Assembly: GCA_014379905.1 (NCBI GenBank)
Contig: JACMKX010000186.1
Span: forward strand, 24,167 to 88,166
Source: Ferruginibacter sp.
GTDB lineage: Bacteria; Bacteroidota; Bacteroidia; Chitinophagales; Chitinophagaceae
Reading direction: 5' to 3'
Length of the DNA stretch: 64,000 nt
The notes under the pieces: model-generated
The model's database searches: none
What the model was told of the DNA's origin: nothing
The model's input: only the letters and a program-made list of their open reading frames with translations
In this document: piece by piece, positions 35,798-46,866 of the stretch
Layout: each line of letters starts with the position of its first letter
Numbering within the stretch: position 1 is the first letter of the stretch
Position numbers and translations under genes: made by a program

Positions 35798-36169
35798 GTA
35801 TGGGGTGCGAGGTTCGCAGGTAGAAAACCTTTGGGTGTTCGCAGATGTCCGCCTACAGACAGACAAGCCCTGGGTGTTTTCGAATCAAAGGAAAAAAATC
35901 TCTTTACAAACTACAAGCACCCATCATTGGAAAGTGTTCCACAACACCGGCTATTTGTGATTTGTAAATCTGCCCTGATTGTACAACGAATGATGAGGTA
36001 CACTTAATCATCTGCACCTTATCAATTAAAATTATTGCTCATAAACCAGGATGTAATACAGGTTGAACTAGACGGCAGCCAGTGATCCGCCAACAGGGGG
36101 AACACTGGCCTAAGAAAGGGGAAAAAGGATGCCAAAATACAATTGTTTATGCGTTCGTATAAGGCCTAG
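35798..36169. other. Intergenic spacer with short repeat words
   Basis: No gene was recognised. It holds TTCGCAGATGTCCGC and related words (about 35810-35875), a type also found at 55380-55460. The rest is without clear structure. It separates the plus-strand esterase from the RHS module. Confidence 0.5.
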
Positions 36170-36775
36170 TTATAAAAACCTTATAAAAATCCGGCTAGTC
36201 AGATACTGAGCATTCAGACTATCATATCGAATAAAATCTTTTAAATCATACTGCACTTTTTCAATCTTTTCTTTGTCTAAAAATTCTGTCCGGTAGTACA
36301 CAGCTTTTAAAACAGTTGCATATTTTGCGTCGTTATAAACGGTTGCCAACGTTAATGAGGAACCAGGCATAATTTTCACAAATGGCTTCACCCTGAACTG
36401 ATTGAAAAAATAGGTCTGCTGAACAACACGGTCAATACTGTCTGGCACTAACCCCTCAATCTTCCTGCTCGTGTAAAATTCGAAGGGAAAAATACTATCA
36501 TACTTATAATAGTTAGTGGTGCCATATTGTGTTTTATGATGTGTTTCAAAATGCAAAGTGTCTTCGTTATTCGTGTAATCACCGTCGTATTGTTCAGGAA
36601 CAAAAATAGCGCTGGCGGAGGTATTAATAATCTTAATATGAAAAGTATCCTCTTGTCTCAAACATATTAACCTCACGTCAGTGTCTTGTTTCAGACTGTA
36701 TACACCGCTCTCATTTTTACATGAACATAGCAGGACTACACTCACTATTATTCCTGTTAAAAAATTCTTTTTCAT
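36170..36775 (-). CDS. Small lipoprotein downstream of RHS tip, putative immunity protein
   Basis: The 201-residue protein has a lipoprotein signal with Cys19 (VLLCSCKNE). The rest is beta-rich and without a recognised family (DVRLICLRQEDTFHIKIINTSASAIFVPEQ, then FYTSRKIEGLVPDSIDRV). It follows the RHS gene by 13 nt on the same strand. The position directly after the variable tip of a polymorphic RHS protein is where immunity genes are found, and lipoprotein immunity proteins are known for toxins acting in the periplasm. That role is inferred from position only. Confidence 0.7.
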   Translation of the reverse strand: MKKNFLTGIIVSVVLLCSCKNESGVYSLKQDTDVRLICLRQEDTFHIKIINTSASAIFVPEQYDGDYTNNEDTLHFETHHKTQYGTTNYYKYDSIFPFEFYTSRKIEGLVPDSIDRVVQQTYFFNQFRVKPFVKIMPGSSLTLATVYNDAKYATVLKAVYYRTEFLDKEKIEKVQYDLKDFIRYDSLNAQYLTSRIFIRFL

Positions 36776-36788
36776 AATTATTTATCGG

Positions 36789-39700
36789 TTAATGTCCAAA
36801 ATTACTTTCCAAATGTTCAGGATCTTCTTTTCTCAAACCTACTTTTAATTCAGTTCTCACCTTATTTTCATTGGTGATGGCATTGCCATTGAATATGCCC
36901 ATAATTATTGGTATGGCGTGTCCAATCAATTCATGCATCAAAATCAAAGCAGGTCCATCGGGGACAACAGAAAAAGGTTTTTGGCCTGCAATATTGTAGT
37001 TAGGATTCCCGGAAATAATAACCGTAGGATCCCCCGCCACCTTATTGCGTGTATCAACCATGGGGCCTACTGCTTTAGTTGCGGGAGTTGATGTAACACC
37101 TCCACCGGCGTCCTTATCTACAGATTTTACTGCACCTTTATCAATGAAAGTCTGCCCTATTTCAATGCTAATGGTTTTTTTATGATTATCTATAGCCTTG
37201 TCAATAGCTTTTGAGTAGGTTGCGGAACCTTTTTCATTGACCTTTGCTGTTTTATCAGCTACCAGTTTGCCGGCATCATCAAATTTATACTGTGTTCTCG
37301 ATAATGAATTTACAAGATTGAGAACAACTGTTTGCTGAGCACCATTTCTTACAACCACATCTTGTCCCTGCATTCCATCCGGGTCAATAAATCTCAATGG
37401 ATTATCAAATGCATAACCGTAAGGAGACCATCTCCTCATTTTTTCGGCTAGCGGATCCGGAACCATCCATCGCCCTGTTTGGTTATCATACATTCTTGCT
37501 CCATAATCCAGCCAATCAAGCCCTGCTCCATTACTAAATTCTTCTCTTTGCTCTTCTTTACCATTAAATTTTAACCGGTTTATTAAACTTCCACTGGCTT
37601 TTGATGAAATGCCTGCCATAGGTAAACCAAAGGGATAATAGTGTGTTTCCTCAAGTTCAGGCCCGGGTGTATGTATCACCTGTAGGTTGTCAAAAAATAC
37701 ATCATAATTGCTTTCATTGGAAACATAAATAAATATGTACCCATTTTTGAGGATTGGAATTGTAGGGATCGTTGTTGCATTGTGCGATTTAACTCCGCCG
37801 CTTGCCCCCACCATGTCAAAACCACCACCCGCATATTTGAACTGTTCATCAAAACATATCCAGTTAATGGAAGCTCTGGGCAAATAAGCACTTTGTGGAG
37901 GCTGATTTCCAATGAGACCCAGGACGGTGGTTGGAAACGCCGCCTGCCCGGTTATGGTTCCGGAACTTATACCCTTGGGCGCTATCAATGGAGTTCCCGT
38001 AAAAAAACCGATTATTTCACTTACTGAAACATTGGTCACCGGGTTATTGTACGTACCTCCGGATGGTACAATATTATAACTCTTGCCATAAATATTTACC
38101 TTATCTCCTGCCATTACTTTTAAAGTGGCACCCAATCCCACCTTGTTTGTTGTAGCATTTGTTTTGTACATTTTTGTTGTTGTTGCAACAGTATTGCTAT
38201 AGGGATTATTATTAACCGGGGGATTACCATTATTATTGGGATAAACAGTTGTACCGGGGGGATTGGCTACTATCTTTGACTGGTCAATATTATAATAGAT
38301 CAATTCGGTTGTAATAGCTGTACTACCACTTACAGGAGCATCTTCAAGCGTTGCGGCCGGGTACAACATGACTTTTTGTATTTCATCCGTCAACAGCATC
38401 CGCACATTCCCGAGATGATCTTTCAAAAAATAATCATTGAAGAGGGAAACGTTGGCCTGTTCAAAAGCGCCAGCCGCATTTTCATATTTAAATCGTACTC
38501 TTCCTTCTTCATTAGCAATAGTTTGAGGCCTCAGCGGAAAATCTGTATCGGGTGAATTTACAGGAGAAGTAGTTTTACTTTCATATACAATTCCACCGGA
38601 ATAAACAAAGCTCCTGGTAATTGTTTTGTTGCCATTGGCAACCGAAGGATTTTCCACTACAAATTTTTGCAGTTTATTTCCGAGGGCATCGTAGGTGTAA
38701 GTAATGCTGTTTATTGCATTTACAGTAACGGCCTGGGGCTTATTCAGGTGGTTATATACAATAGCATTGATCGATTTATTTTTATCCATGATCAGATTTC
38801 CGTTTAAATCATAATCATAGTCGTCCGGGGAGATGTTTTTATCAGTAAAGTCGCCTAACTTATTATCAAGGGTATTGATAGCCGCGCTTTCGGTTACTGC
38901 CAGCAACTTATTGCTATTTTCCGATGTTTTGTAATTGTAAGTCAGGTCATCTATCGGGGTGGAGGAGCTTGCGCCCAGCTTCCATCCAAATTGTTTCATG
39001 GCTTTAATATTTCCATTTGCATCGTAGCCAAGCGCAGGATCAATGCCATCACCCATTTGCGTAGTAAAGTTTATGGTAGTATTATTCCAGCTGTTATGGT
39101 CATCATCCTGCTCAAAAGCACTTTTCATTATCCTGTTGGCAGCATCGTAGGTAAAGTCATATTTACGCCGCACATCATCTCCGTCACTTTTCCAAATCAT
39201 ACCGGCAATGTTTCCATTATACTGTGCTGCTAAAAAATTCCTGCCGGTGCTGTTGGCCAGTTTATCATACCCTAATTCAAATCCGAATTTTGCCGAACCG
39301 TTCTGGCCTATGGTACCTACATAGTTCCTGTTTACACCAAGCAACCACCCTCTTATATTATAATCGTACTGTTGAGTTTCCAGGCCGGCATTACTGTTAA
39401 ATGCCGGAGCTATTTTTTTTATTTTCACCCTCCCTAATTTGTCGTATTCGCTAGCGGCGATAGTTTTATACGCCGACATGCTGTTGCCGTTCACCAAAGT
39501 GTTGGCTGTCTTCTTATCTATGCCCAGGATCCTGCCTAGGTCATCATACTTATATAAACTTATATCTGTAGTGACTTGTGCGGAAGCTCCTGCCAGGTCG
39601 TATTTTTGAACACTTACAAGCGGCTGGCCACTCCATGAATACTGGGTGGTAGTGATATCGGTTCCGTTGGTAATATTGGATTGTTGTAGCTGGATCACTT

Positions 39701-41159
39701 TGCCCTGTTCATTGTAAAAAAGCACAGAGAAAAGGTATGTATTTGCAGAGCCTACTACTTTTACTTTCTTACCTGTTACCATGTTTCTTACCTGCACAGA
39801 TTGTATGTTAGCCTGTGGATAGGGCCAGCTTGAATTAGAAACAGGCAATAAGTAAGTATTGTGCAAACTACCATAGGTATTAGGCAAGGGATTACCATTT
39901 GCTGGTAACCAGGAATAATCATCATAAAAATTGACGACCAATTCCTCCGATGTATAATTGCCAACTACCGGGTAGGCACTGCTCGAGGAAGCATTGTATA
40001 AATGAAACCCAAGATCATTGTATTTGGCAGGGTCTGTAATTAAGCCTGATGACATTTCCCTGTTGAGGGCATCATAGGTAATATAAAGCCATTTTTTTTG
40101 TGCAACAGACCGCATCATTGCGTCCTGCTTCATTACCAGCCGGTCTCTTATATCATATACCATCCATTCTTCACCTGCACCAGGTAATTTTTTCTTAATC
40201 ATCCGCCGCCTGTCATCGTAAGCGTATAAAAAACATTGCTCCTCCAAAATGGTTGCATTAAAGGCCCAGCCTGCATTCAATAACATTTCTACTCCTTTAG
40301 GTTGTACAACGCGGACAAGATTGTTTTTATCATCGTATATATAATAGGTAGAAAGCCACCCTGCATAACCAGCTCCGGGACTATTTGCAATCTGCACTTT
40401 TCGTAATACAAGTTTGTCCTCATTGTTTTTAAATTCAATGACGATTTTCCCTTCTTCATTTGTGGACACAATTTTTTCGAGCTGCCCGGGAGCATAATCG
40501 GTAGGGTTGGTAATGATAGAAAAGTCATTTTGCAAAAAACTCACCGTCCATAATTTAACTTCGTCTGCAGCAATATTTGTTAAGTAAGCAGTATTAACTC
40601 CCCTGGCGGCACCTACCCAGTTATTGCCTGTTTCCATTGTTTTCGTTAGCCTGCCACCCGGTGATGCTTCAAAACTACTTTGGCGATAAAAGTAAGTTTC
40701 CCCCTGCGAACCCACTTGCTGGATATAGAATGTTTCCTGCTGTGGAAAAGGATTCAATTTAAATTTCCCATCATTTATTGATGTATTTCCCTGGCTGTTG
40801 TTAGCCGGAAAAGGTAGATATCGCACAACTTCCCGGCTAAAAGGGTCATAAGTAGTTCCCATTACCAGGTCAGTAAAAGTGCCATTGGTTTCATTGCTCG
40901 ACTGTTTGTTTACGATTTGAAGTGGCCGGCCCAGCCCGTCTACGTATTGCGTAGTGACTTTGACATCAGTTACCCATTTGCTTGTCATTAAAGAAGGATC
41001 TATATCCGGGGCAGTTGCATCAAAAGTCCTTATATAATTTACAGGATAATTGGCTGCGTAATTGGGAGGCAGCGGTGCCACTTGTGCACACACATCTTGA
41101 GAAACCAGCAATACCAGGGCATAGCTCAATGGTTGTGCTATTTTCATGTTAAACTGCAT
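36789..41159 (-). CDS. RHS-repeat protein, DUF6443 type, with variable C-terminal tip
   Basis: The 1456-residue protein has a signal peptide (a second ATG at 41147 gives [17 protein letters not shown]). It has a DUF6443-type N-terminal part ([19 protein letters not shown], about 65-85) and many YD-like repeats ([25 protein letters not shown]). The RHS core is near 1195-1263 ([60 protein letters not shown]). The tip, residues 1264-1456, is unlike the rest. It holds HELIGHA (1409-1415) and NENKVRTEL, suggestive of a metal-dependent hydrolase, although the spacing HExxxH is not the usual HExxH. The architecture is that of a polymorphic toxin; delivery route is unknown. It is third in a four-gene series. 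Confidence 0.92.
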   Translation of the reverse strand: MQFNMKIAQPLSYALVLLVSQDVCAQVAPLPPNYAANYPVNYIRTFDATAPDIDPSLMTSKWVTDVKVTTQYVDGLGRPLQIVNKQSSNETNGTFTDLVMGTTYDPFSREVVRYLPFPANNSQGNTSINDGKFKLNPFPQQETFYIQQVGSQGETYFYRQSSFEASPGGRLTKTMETGNNWVGAARGVNTAYLTNIAADEVKLWTVSFLQNDFSIITNPTDYAPGQLEKIVSTNEEGKIVIEFKNNEDKLVLRKVQIANSPGAGYAGWLSTYYIYDDKNNLVRVVQPKGVEMLLNAGWAFNATILEEQCFLYAYDDRRRMIKKKLPGAGEEWMVYDIRDRLVMKQDAMMRSVAQKKWLYITYDALNREMSSGLITDPAKYNDLGFHLYNASSSSAYPVVGNYTSEELVVNFYDDYSWLPANGNPLPNTYGSLHNTYLLPVSNSSWPYPQANIQSVQVRNMVTGKKVKVVGSANTYLFSVLFYNEQGKVIQLQQSNITNGTDITTTQYSWSGQPLVSVQKYDLAGASAQVTTDISLYKYDDLGRILGIDKKTANTLVNGNSMSAYKTIAASEYDKLGRVKIKKIAPAFNSNAGLETQQYDYNIRGWLLGVNRNYVGTIGQNGSAKFGFELGYDKLANSTGRNFLAAQYNGNIAGMIWKSDGDDVRRKYDFTYDAANRIMKSAFEQDDDHNSWNNTTINFTTQMGDGIDPALGYDANGNIKAMKQFGWKLGASSSTPIDDLTYNYKTSENSNKLLAVTESAAINTLDNKLGDFTDKNISPDDYDYDLNGNLIMDKNKSINAIVYNHLNKPQAVTVNAINSITYTYDALGNKLQKFVVENPSVANGNKTITRSFVYSGGIVYESKTTSPVNSPDTDFPLRPQTIANEEGRVRFKYENAAGAFEQANVSLFNDYFLKDHLGNVRMLLTDEIQKVMLYPAATLEDAPVSGSTAITTELIYYNIDQSKIVANPPGTTVYPNNNGNPPVNNNPYSNTVATTTKMYKTNATTNKVGLGATLKVMAGDKVNIYGKSYNIVPSGGTYNNPVTNVSVSEIIGFFTGTPLIAPKGISSGTITGQAAFPTTVLGLIGNQPPQSAYLPRASINWICFDEQFKYAGGGFDMVGASGGVKSHNATTIPTIPILKNGYIFIYVSNESNYDVFFDNLQVIHTPGPELEETHYYPFGLPMAGISSKASGSLINRLKFNGKEEQREEFSNGAGLDWLDYGARMYDNQTGRWMVPDPLAEKMRRWSPYGYAFDNPLRFIDPDGMQGQDVVVRNGAQQTVVLNLVNSLSRTQYKFDDAGKLVADKTAKVNEKGSATYSKAIDKAIDNHKKTISIEIGQTFIDKGAVKSVDKDAGGGVTSTPATKAVGPMVDTRNKVAGDPTVIISGNPNYNIAGQKPFSVVPDGPALILMHELIGHAIPIIMGIFNGNAITNENKVRTELKVGLRKEDPEHLESNFGH

Positions 41160-41245
41160 AAGTTGTATTTATAAAGTAGTAGAAATTAATTTTATCAGGG
41201 CATTATCTCCCGGGTTAACCCTGGCGTATCTTTTTTACTTATTGT

Positions 41246-44200
41246 TTACGGACATTCTACCGTACACGCTGTACTGCCAACGAAAGACTGCGTATAATCA
41301 CTTACTGTACCATCCGGGAAACACCAGGCATATATGCAGGTATAAACCAATGGTTTGTTCAGTGACACCTGTACCCTGATTATTTTCCAAAGGCCGGAAG
41401 TACATACGCCGTTGATGCATTTGTACTGGGGGCCATTACAGGCCGGAATACAGGTTGCACAGGCAGGTGAATTTGGCACTACAATGTTTGGCCCCCATTG
41501 CAGGTAAGTTGGGCTACAAGGATTGGCATCGTAGGTTGGTGTTATATAATTGCCCGTCATTTGGGATGCCATGTCATTTTCACAATAAGCCAGGTCCTCC
41601 CGGGGCAAAAAAACGGCTGCCGGGCAGGAGCCGGTAGGGTCAATAACCCAATGCAGTTGGCCATAGGTAGGGCTGTTTGGATTAATATCTTTTTCTTCTT
41701 TTTCTAAAACACCTGAATTGTAAGCAGGATTAAGCGAACAGGTGCCGCACCGGGTTTGCCCGGTTGGGCGCCATTGTGCCTGCAAGTTTTGCGTAAGGGC
41801 ACAGTTCTCCACCTGGCCGTAATAATTATAACACACCCTCTTTAAAATATTTCTCGCCTGGTCTTTTACAAGGCTCAGCCGGGCGGCTGCATCATATTCG
41901 TAATAAGTGATCTTATTATTGATGTCGCAGATGCTGGAAATACCTATAAGCGGAAGATGCGTGTACGTGGTCATCTGGGCTTTTGCAGGGTAAAGGCGTA
42001 TTTCATCTATCCTGCATGCACCGGAAGTAGTATAAGTGGTAGAGCCTGTTATTTCATGTTCATAGTAAGTCCACCCATTCTGAATGGCACCTGTTTTTGT
42101 TGAACTGATACCGTTAATTCCTATAGCCCCATCCATGCTCCAGTACGAAACGATGTATTTTGTAGCAATGTTCAACCCTGTGCAACTTAACTGGCCGGAA
42201 GAAATCTGGTAATAGTTTTTCCCGGTAATGGACAATGACGGAGAAGTTAGTGGCGCTCCCAAAAATGTCCAGCGTCCCTTGTCATCGGCTTCAAAGGAAG
42301 TGTAGGCAATTTCTGTTGGCACTGCATTGCGAACTTCTGCTACCAGGTGTTGTCCAAGGTAGTTATAAAGCAGGGAATACTTCTCACCATCAATGTCATA
42401 TTCCAGCAGGTTGCCATTACTCGCATCATACTGGGTGTAATTAACCGTTTTGGTTTGAGCATTTGCCATGTACCCGTTTAGTTTTGCTTTACTTAGCACC
42501 ACTTTGTCGGCTAAGGCTACGTACTCAAAATCGGTATAGTCCGAATAGCCACCACCAGACACGCCATTTACTATTTTAAACCAGGAATTAAATTTGCGCC
42601 ACGGATCTTTCAACCGGTTTGCATTGAAGAGGGCCAGATTATCGGCCGCAGATTGTACGTAGCTAGCCTGAAATGTTGTTTTTCTGCTGGTCGTGGCGTT
42701 TGTATAAACATCCACCGTTTGATCAAGCAATTGCTTATAAAGATTATAAGTACGCGCCGTATTTACGACAGCCGGGTTTCCATTAACGTCATACTCTGTC
42801 TCAATGGTATTGGTTAAAAAGCTTTTGATATCATATATGGGATAATGGATCACCAGTACTTGCGGGGTTGAAGTGAATGGGCTGGGTTGCCCCGGGTTAC
42901 CACAACTACCAATTCCATAATAAAGGCTGGCATATCCAAAGATTCTTGCACCGTAATATTTGGTGGAAACTTCTGTGTTGTAGGTATGCTCCACTTTTTT
43001 TACGATAGTATTCAAATTATTGTAAGTCCATACAGCTGTAACATTTCCGTTCTGATGAACTGTGGAAGTATTGATGAGCATATCCGGCAACAATTTGCGT
43101 GAAGGCATGGTTACACTCAACATATTGGAAATAACAGCGTTCTGGTGAACGTCCAGAGCGTTCGTAAAATAGGTTTCTGTTTTTCCTATTGTATTTAAAG
43201 AAGCATCCACATCGGTTTTTGTCACTTTATCATATCCTATTCCATCTCCGGATCCTAAAGCATTGGATGAAAAAAATCCTTTACCCGCCATTTCTACAAC
43301 AAAGTATTGTTTTTTCGCTCCGGCATCACCGGAGGGCAAGCAAGTTGCAATAGTGAAAGAACGCCCCTTTTTCCCCTCTTGTTGCGATTTGCCTCCGCTA
43401 TAACTATAGATCGTGCTTTTTGAATTATTAATATTATCTGCCTGGTGATTGATCCGTTTGATCCGTAGTCCATTGCCATTCGTAATCACATTAGTTGTGC
43501 TGTTATAGTCGGGCAGAATATAATTGTCAAACTGGTGCAATTCATATTCGAAATTTATGCTGCCTCCGGTAGGATATTTAATTGATTTTAAAACACAGGC
43601 CTGCGTATAAGGGAAATTTGCTGAATTATTCATACCATTATTCGGAAGGGTAAAGGATAACTGCGGAAGGACGGAAGTACTCAACCTTGAACCATTGGGA
43701 ATAAGGGAATAATTATTCATGGCACCATTGTAATATCCCCAGAAGTCAACTGCAAACGAAGTTTTGGAAGGTAAGGGCGTAGGATCGTATGTAAATGTAT
43801 AAACAGCGCCGGCATTATCCTGTACACTTAATAATTTTAAACGGAGATCGGCTGTACTTCCCCATGCAATAGAAGCGGTAGGCACGAATTTATTTCCTCC
43901 TACTCCCGAAGAATTGAAATAATCGTAGTTAAACTGGAAAGATTTTATGGTTTGACCAGAACTGGTTACAGCGAGCTGGTCCAGTTTAAAAGCATTGATC
44001 ATGTCATTTCGAGCCGAATACGTAAAATTGATCAGACCATTCGGGAAGCTGATGGAATTGAGCCTTGTACGTGTTTCTCCCGTGTAACTAAAAGTCTTAC
44101 TGGTACCCGATGTTCCTATGCCTGCCGGATAGCCGGGAAAGATCACCCCGCAGGGTTGGCCGATCCATTCGTCCGATGTAAGCAATGTGGTATCCCATTT

Positions 44201-45148
44201 TTCCGAATACGCCGCAGCATTGTTGGCAAAGCCTCCCTGCGTGTAACTAAAGAGTATTTGTTTTTTATTCTTTGTAATTATTTTAGTTAATACCCAGATC
44301 CGGGAGCTGGGGAGTGCTCCGCTGGGACCAGGCTGCCCCAGGCCACCATTTGTAAAAGAAGAAGTAAGAACCGTGGAATTTATTTCAAAAATATATTGCA
44401 CTCCATCGGGAGCAGTAATTGTAAACACATCTCCTGTCCTGTTAACCTTATATGGCGAAAATCCATTGCCCTGGTCAAGAATTTTTATATCAGATGAAGC
44501 AGGGTCTCTTAAAAATTTAAGACTATGACCCGAAAAAGTAGCCGTAAAAATATCAGGCTCTGAATCATAAAATGGGGAATTAGCCACTGCGGTTTGAACC
44601 GCTGAATTATCCCTGTTTCCATTAATAGGGAAGTAGTAGTTAGTGTATACATTGTATGAAAGAAAGGGCTGGTTGGGTGCATAAGGAATGGGATTTGTCC
44701 ACGCAGAATTGGGCAATAAACAACAACCGTAGAGATAGGGACCATTATTTACTGAAAGCGAGGGACTGAATCTATAATCAGGCTGCATTCTTACCACGTC
44801 GGCCTGGTAATCGTCCACATCCACGATCTCCTGTATAATTCTACCGCCGATGTTTAAATCCCAGCCTAAGCCAACATTACTGGCATCCTGGTTTACCTTC
44901 AAACCGACTGAATGATAAGTAAGATTAAGTGGAACAGTAACACCATCTAATTGTATATCGTACAATGGCACAGCAATATTGGGTATACCCGTATATTCAG
45001 ACACTGGCATTTCCGTGTATTTTAAAAACTGGAAACTTTCCGGGCTCACCGGCCGGTAATTTTGCAATTTTAAGTCAGCCAGGGTTTGGCCGCTTACCAT
45101 ATTGAATAGCAATAAAAATGTACCTGTTACAGCAACTACTTTCTTCAT
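41246..45148 (-). CDS. Large RHS-like secreted protein with Cys-rich C-terminus
   Basis: The 1300-residue protein has a signal peptide ending near SGQ (about 21). It begins with LQNYRPVSPESFQFLKYTEMPVSEYTGIPNI and GLGWDLNIGGRIIQEI, the N-terminal module that precedes RHS genes in many Bacteroidota. YD-like segments (YEYDAAARLSLVKD) occur near 1095, but no RHS core or DPDG motif is present. The last 190 residues carry about 20 cysteines (RCGTCSLN, CATCIPACNGPQYKCINGVC), suggesting a disulfide-stabilised surface end. It lies 86 nt upstream of the core-containing RHS gene. I infer a structural partner of that protein; no enzymatic motif is visible. Confidence 0.88.
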   Translation of the reverse strand: MKKVVAVTGTFLLLFNMVSGQTLADLKLQNYRPVSPESFQFLKYTEMPVSEYTGIPNIAVPLYDIQLDGVTVPLNLTYHSVGLKVNQDASNVGLGWDLNIGGRIIQEIVDVDDYQADVVRMQPDYRFSPSLSVNNGPYLYGCCLLPNSAWTNPIPYAPNQPFLSYNVYTNYYFPINGNRDNSAVQTAVANSPFYDSEPDIFTATFSGHSLKFLRDPASSDIKILDQGNGFSPYKVNRTGDVFTITAPDGVQYIFEINSTVLTSSFTNGGLGQPGPSGALPSSRIWVLTKIITKNKKQILFSYTQGGFANNAAAYSEKWDTTLLTSDEWIGQPCGVIFPGYPAGIGTSGTSKTFSYTGETRTRLNSISFPNGLINFTYSARNDMINAFKLDQLAVTSSGQTIKSFQFNYDYFNSSGVGGNKFVPTASIAWGSTADLRLKLLSVQDNAGAVYTFTYDPTPLPSKTSFAVDFWGYYNGAMNNYSLIPNGSRLSTSVLPQLSFTLPNNGMNNSANFPYTQACVLKSIKYPTGGSINFEYELHQFDNYILPDYNSTTNVITNGNGLRIKRINHQADNINNSKSTIYSYSGGKSQQEGKKGRSFTIATCLPSGDAGAKKQYFVVEMAGKGFFSSNALGSGDGIGYDKVTKTDVDASLNTIGKTETYFTNALDVHQNAVISNMLSVTMPSRKLLPDMLINTSTVHQNGNVTAVWTYNNLNTIVKKVEHTYNTEVSTKYYGARIFGYASLYYGIGSCGNPGQPSPFTSTPQVLVIHYPIYDIKSFLTNTIETEYDVNGNPAVVNTARTYNLYKQLLDQTVDVYTNATTSRKTTFQASYVQSAADNLALFNANRLKDPWRKFNSWFKIVNGVSGGGYSDYTDFEYVALADKVVLSKAKLNGYMANAQTKTVNYTQYDASNGNLLEYDIDGEKYSLLYNYLGQHLVAEVRNAVPTEIAYTSFEADDKGRWTFLGAPLTSPSLSITGKNYYQISSGQLSCTGLNIATKYIVSYWSMDGAIGINGISSTKTGAIQNGWTYYEHEITGSTTYTTSGACRIDEIRLYPAKAQMTTYTHLPLIGISSICDINNKITYYEYDAAARLSLVKDQARNILKRVCYNYYGQVENCALTQNLQAQWRPTGQTRCGTCSLNPAYNSGVLEKEEKDINPNSPTYGQLHWVIDPTGSCPAAVFLPREDLAYCENDMASQMTGNYITPTYDANPCSPTYLQWGPNIVVPNSPACATCIPACNGPQYKCINGVCTSGLWKIIRVQVSLNKPLVYTCIYAWCFPDGTVSDYTQSFVGSTACTVECP

Positions 45149-45178
45149 AATGTATTTGTTGGTATTAAATTCAAAAAA

Positions 45179-46606
45179 TTAAAAACCGTACCCCATTCTA
45201 AACACTACCGCACTGTTGTTATTGCTGTTAGATAAGAGGTCATATAAAAGCTGGAAACGCATTTCTTTCCCAAATTTTTTACCGGAAGGAATTTTTTTCA
45301 TCAGTCCCATCAGGGCACTCTTTTGCCAGCCTGTAGCACTTTTGAGTGTGCTTAAACTTTCAAAATCATTTTCGTGATTGAATTCAAATCCACCGCTAAA
45401 AAAAATCTGTTTCTTTAGCTTCCAGTCTGCATAACTTCTCAATCCAATGCCCCGCGATTGAAGGCTTAAGCGTTGAATGCTGCCGAAGCCCAGCTCATAA
45501 CTTATTGCAAATCCCGCAGCGCTCCGGTCATTTAGTTTGTATCCGATTCCAAGGGCAAAATTGGCTGCAGCATTTTTTTGAGCAGTTTTATTAAACTGGA
45601 CATTGGCAATATATTCCAGCCGTTGGCCGAAAGTTTTCGCTTTTTGAGTATTGGGTTTAAAATCCGGGAGATCTCCTTCCCCGTTGGAAGGGATATTGTT
45701 TAATAATTTCGTTTTTAGCTGGCTGAGCTGTGCCTGTGCCGCCTGCATATTTTGCGTGAATGCCTGTGCACCTGCGGCACCTGCCTGGCTGATACGGTCC
45801 TGAAGGAGCGCATTAATGCCGGAACGGGTTTGTAGTCCACCAAGGCTGGCAGCTGATCCTTCTAAAGAGGTATTTCCAAACATGCCTGCAAGCTGGCTGT
45901 TTTTCTGAAAGAATTTTTTAAACGCAGGAATGTTGTTTACAAGTTCCATTGCTTTTTTCTCTGCGTCTTTAGGGTTGGAGAATAGTTCCTTGTAGTTTTT
46001 AACGGCTTCAGTATAATAATAACTTTCCTTATTTATGTTTTTCAGGTATTTACTTTTCCCGAGGTATTTTACCGATTCCAATATGAGTTGTCGCTTCCGC
46101 TCTTTTATAAATTTTTCCACAGCTTCGCTGGTGGCTTCTGCCTGCTGTACGGAAGTCAGATTTTTCGACAACTTACCGGCACTCTGTACTAACGAAGTGT
46201 CGATTTTATTTCGCTGTGTTTGAATATATTTTAAAGCAGTACTTAAGTTGTCATTGTATTCGCTGTAACCGGCAGCATTACTCGCAATAGCTGTCTTACC
46301 TTCTCTTAATTTGTTTAGTAACCCTTCAAAAGTAGCGTCCTTATCTTTAAACAGACGGGCGGCAGCTTCCGGGTTTATTTGTTGTAATGACTGGCGCACT
46401 TTATTCTCCCAACGGGAAAGTTTTACCAGTGTTTTTTCCGTACCAGTACTTAACCTGTTATTATATTTTTCTATTTTTTTATTTACTTCACTAAAATATT
46501 TTCCGGGCATTTGAGAAAGATAATAAGAAGCGCTGTCGGGCTGAGCGAAGACATTGCAAAACGGCAATAGTAATAGTAGCAGGAGGCAGCATTTACCATG
46601 GCTCAT
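45179..46606 (-). CDS. Outer-membrane barrel protein heading the RHS module
   Basis: I choose ATG 46606 (MSHGKCC...), since the longer frame starts with TTG at 46615. The 475-residue product has a signal peptide ending NVFAQ, a long helical, probably coiled-coil, Lys/Gln-rich region (about 25-300) and a C-terminal beta-barrel-like region (about 325-475) ending in MGYGF with the terminal Phe used by the BAM machinery. It precedes the two RHS genes by 31 nt. An outer-membrane export or anchoring partner for RHS proteins is a reasonable guess. No family name was recognised. Confidence 0.8.
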   Translation of the reverse strand: MSHGKCCLLLLLLLPFCNVFAQPDSASYYLSQMPGKYFSEVNKKIEKYNNRLSTGTEKTLVKLSRWENKVRQSLQQINPEAAARLFKDKDATFEGLLNKLREGKTAIASNAAGYSEYNDNLSTALKYIQTQRNKIDTSLVQSAGKLSKNLTSVQQAEATSEAVEKFIKERKRQLILESVKYLGKSKYLKNINKESYYYTEAVKNYKELFSNPKDAEKKAMELVNNIPAFKKFFQKNSQLAGMFGNTSLEGSAASLGGLQTRSGINALLQDRISQAGAAGAQAFTQNMQAAQAQLSQLKTKLLNNIPSNGEGDLPDFKPNTQKAKTFGQRLEYIANVQFNKTAQKNAAANFALGIGYKLNDRSAAGFAISYELGFGSIQRLSLQSRGIGLRSYADWKLKKQIFFSGGFEFNHENDFESLSTLKSATGWQKSALMGLMKKIPSGKKFGKEMRFQLLYDLLSNSNNNSAVVFRMGYGF

Positions 46607-46814
46607 AAGCGTCAAGGGTATAAAAGGAATCTACATTGATTTCTTAAAAACAAATTATGCTGGGACTGTCAGAAAAACAATAGTGCGGCAATTTTAATTT
46701 TATAATTAAAACTCTTTTTCACATTGGTACCGCATTACACAGGAACGGCTAAAAAAAAATAAGGTAAAAGTATCCGCAGGCTACAGTATTTATACGATTA
46801 AGTTTTTACATAGC

Positions 46815-46858
46815 TGAGGAGAGATGCCTTCTTCCCAAAAAGATGTCATCTCTCTTCA
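46815..46858 (-). terminator. Hairpin downstream of dnaE2
   Basis: TGAGGAGAGATG (46815-46826) and CATCTCTCTTCA (46847-46858) pair at 11 of 12 positions around a 20-nt loop, 9 nt after the dnaE2 stop on the minus strand. The U-run after it is weak, so it could act as a 3'-end stabiliser instead. Confidence 0.5.
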
Positions 46859-46866
46859 ACTATCGA

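Noticed and set aside
36918..36935. Classic HExxH zincin in the RHS tip
   Set aside because: The actual residues are HELIGH, that is HExxxH; only a possible divergent metal site is claimed.
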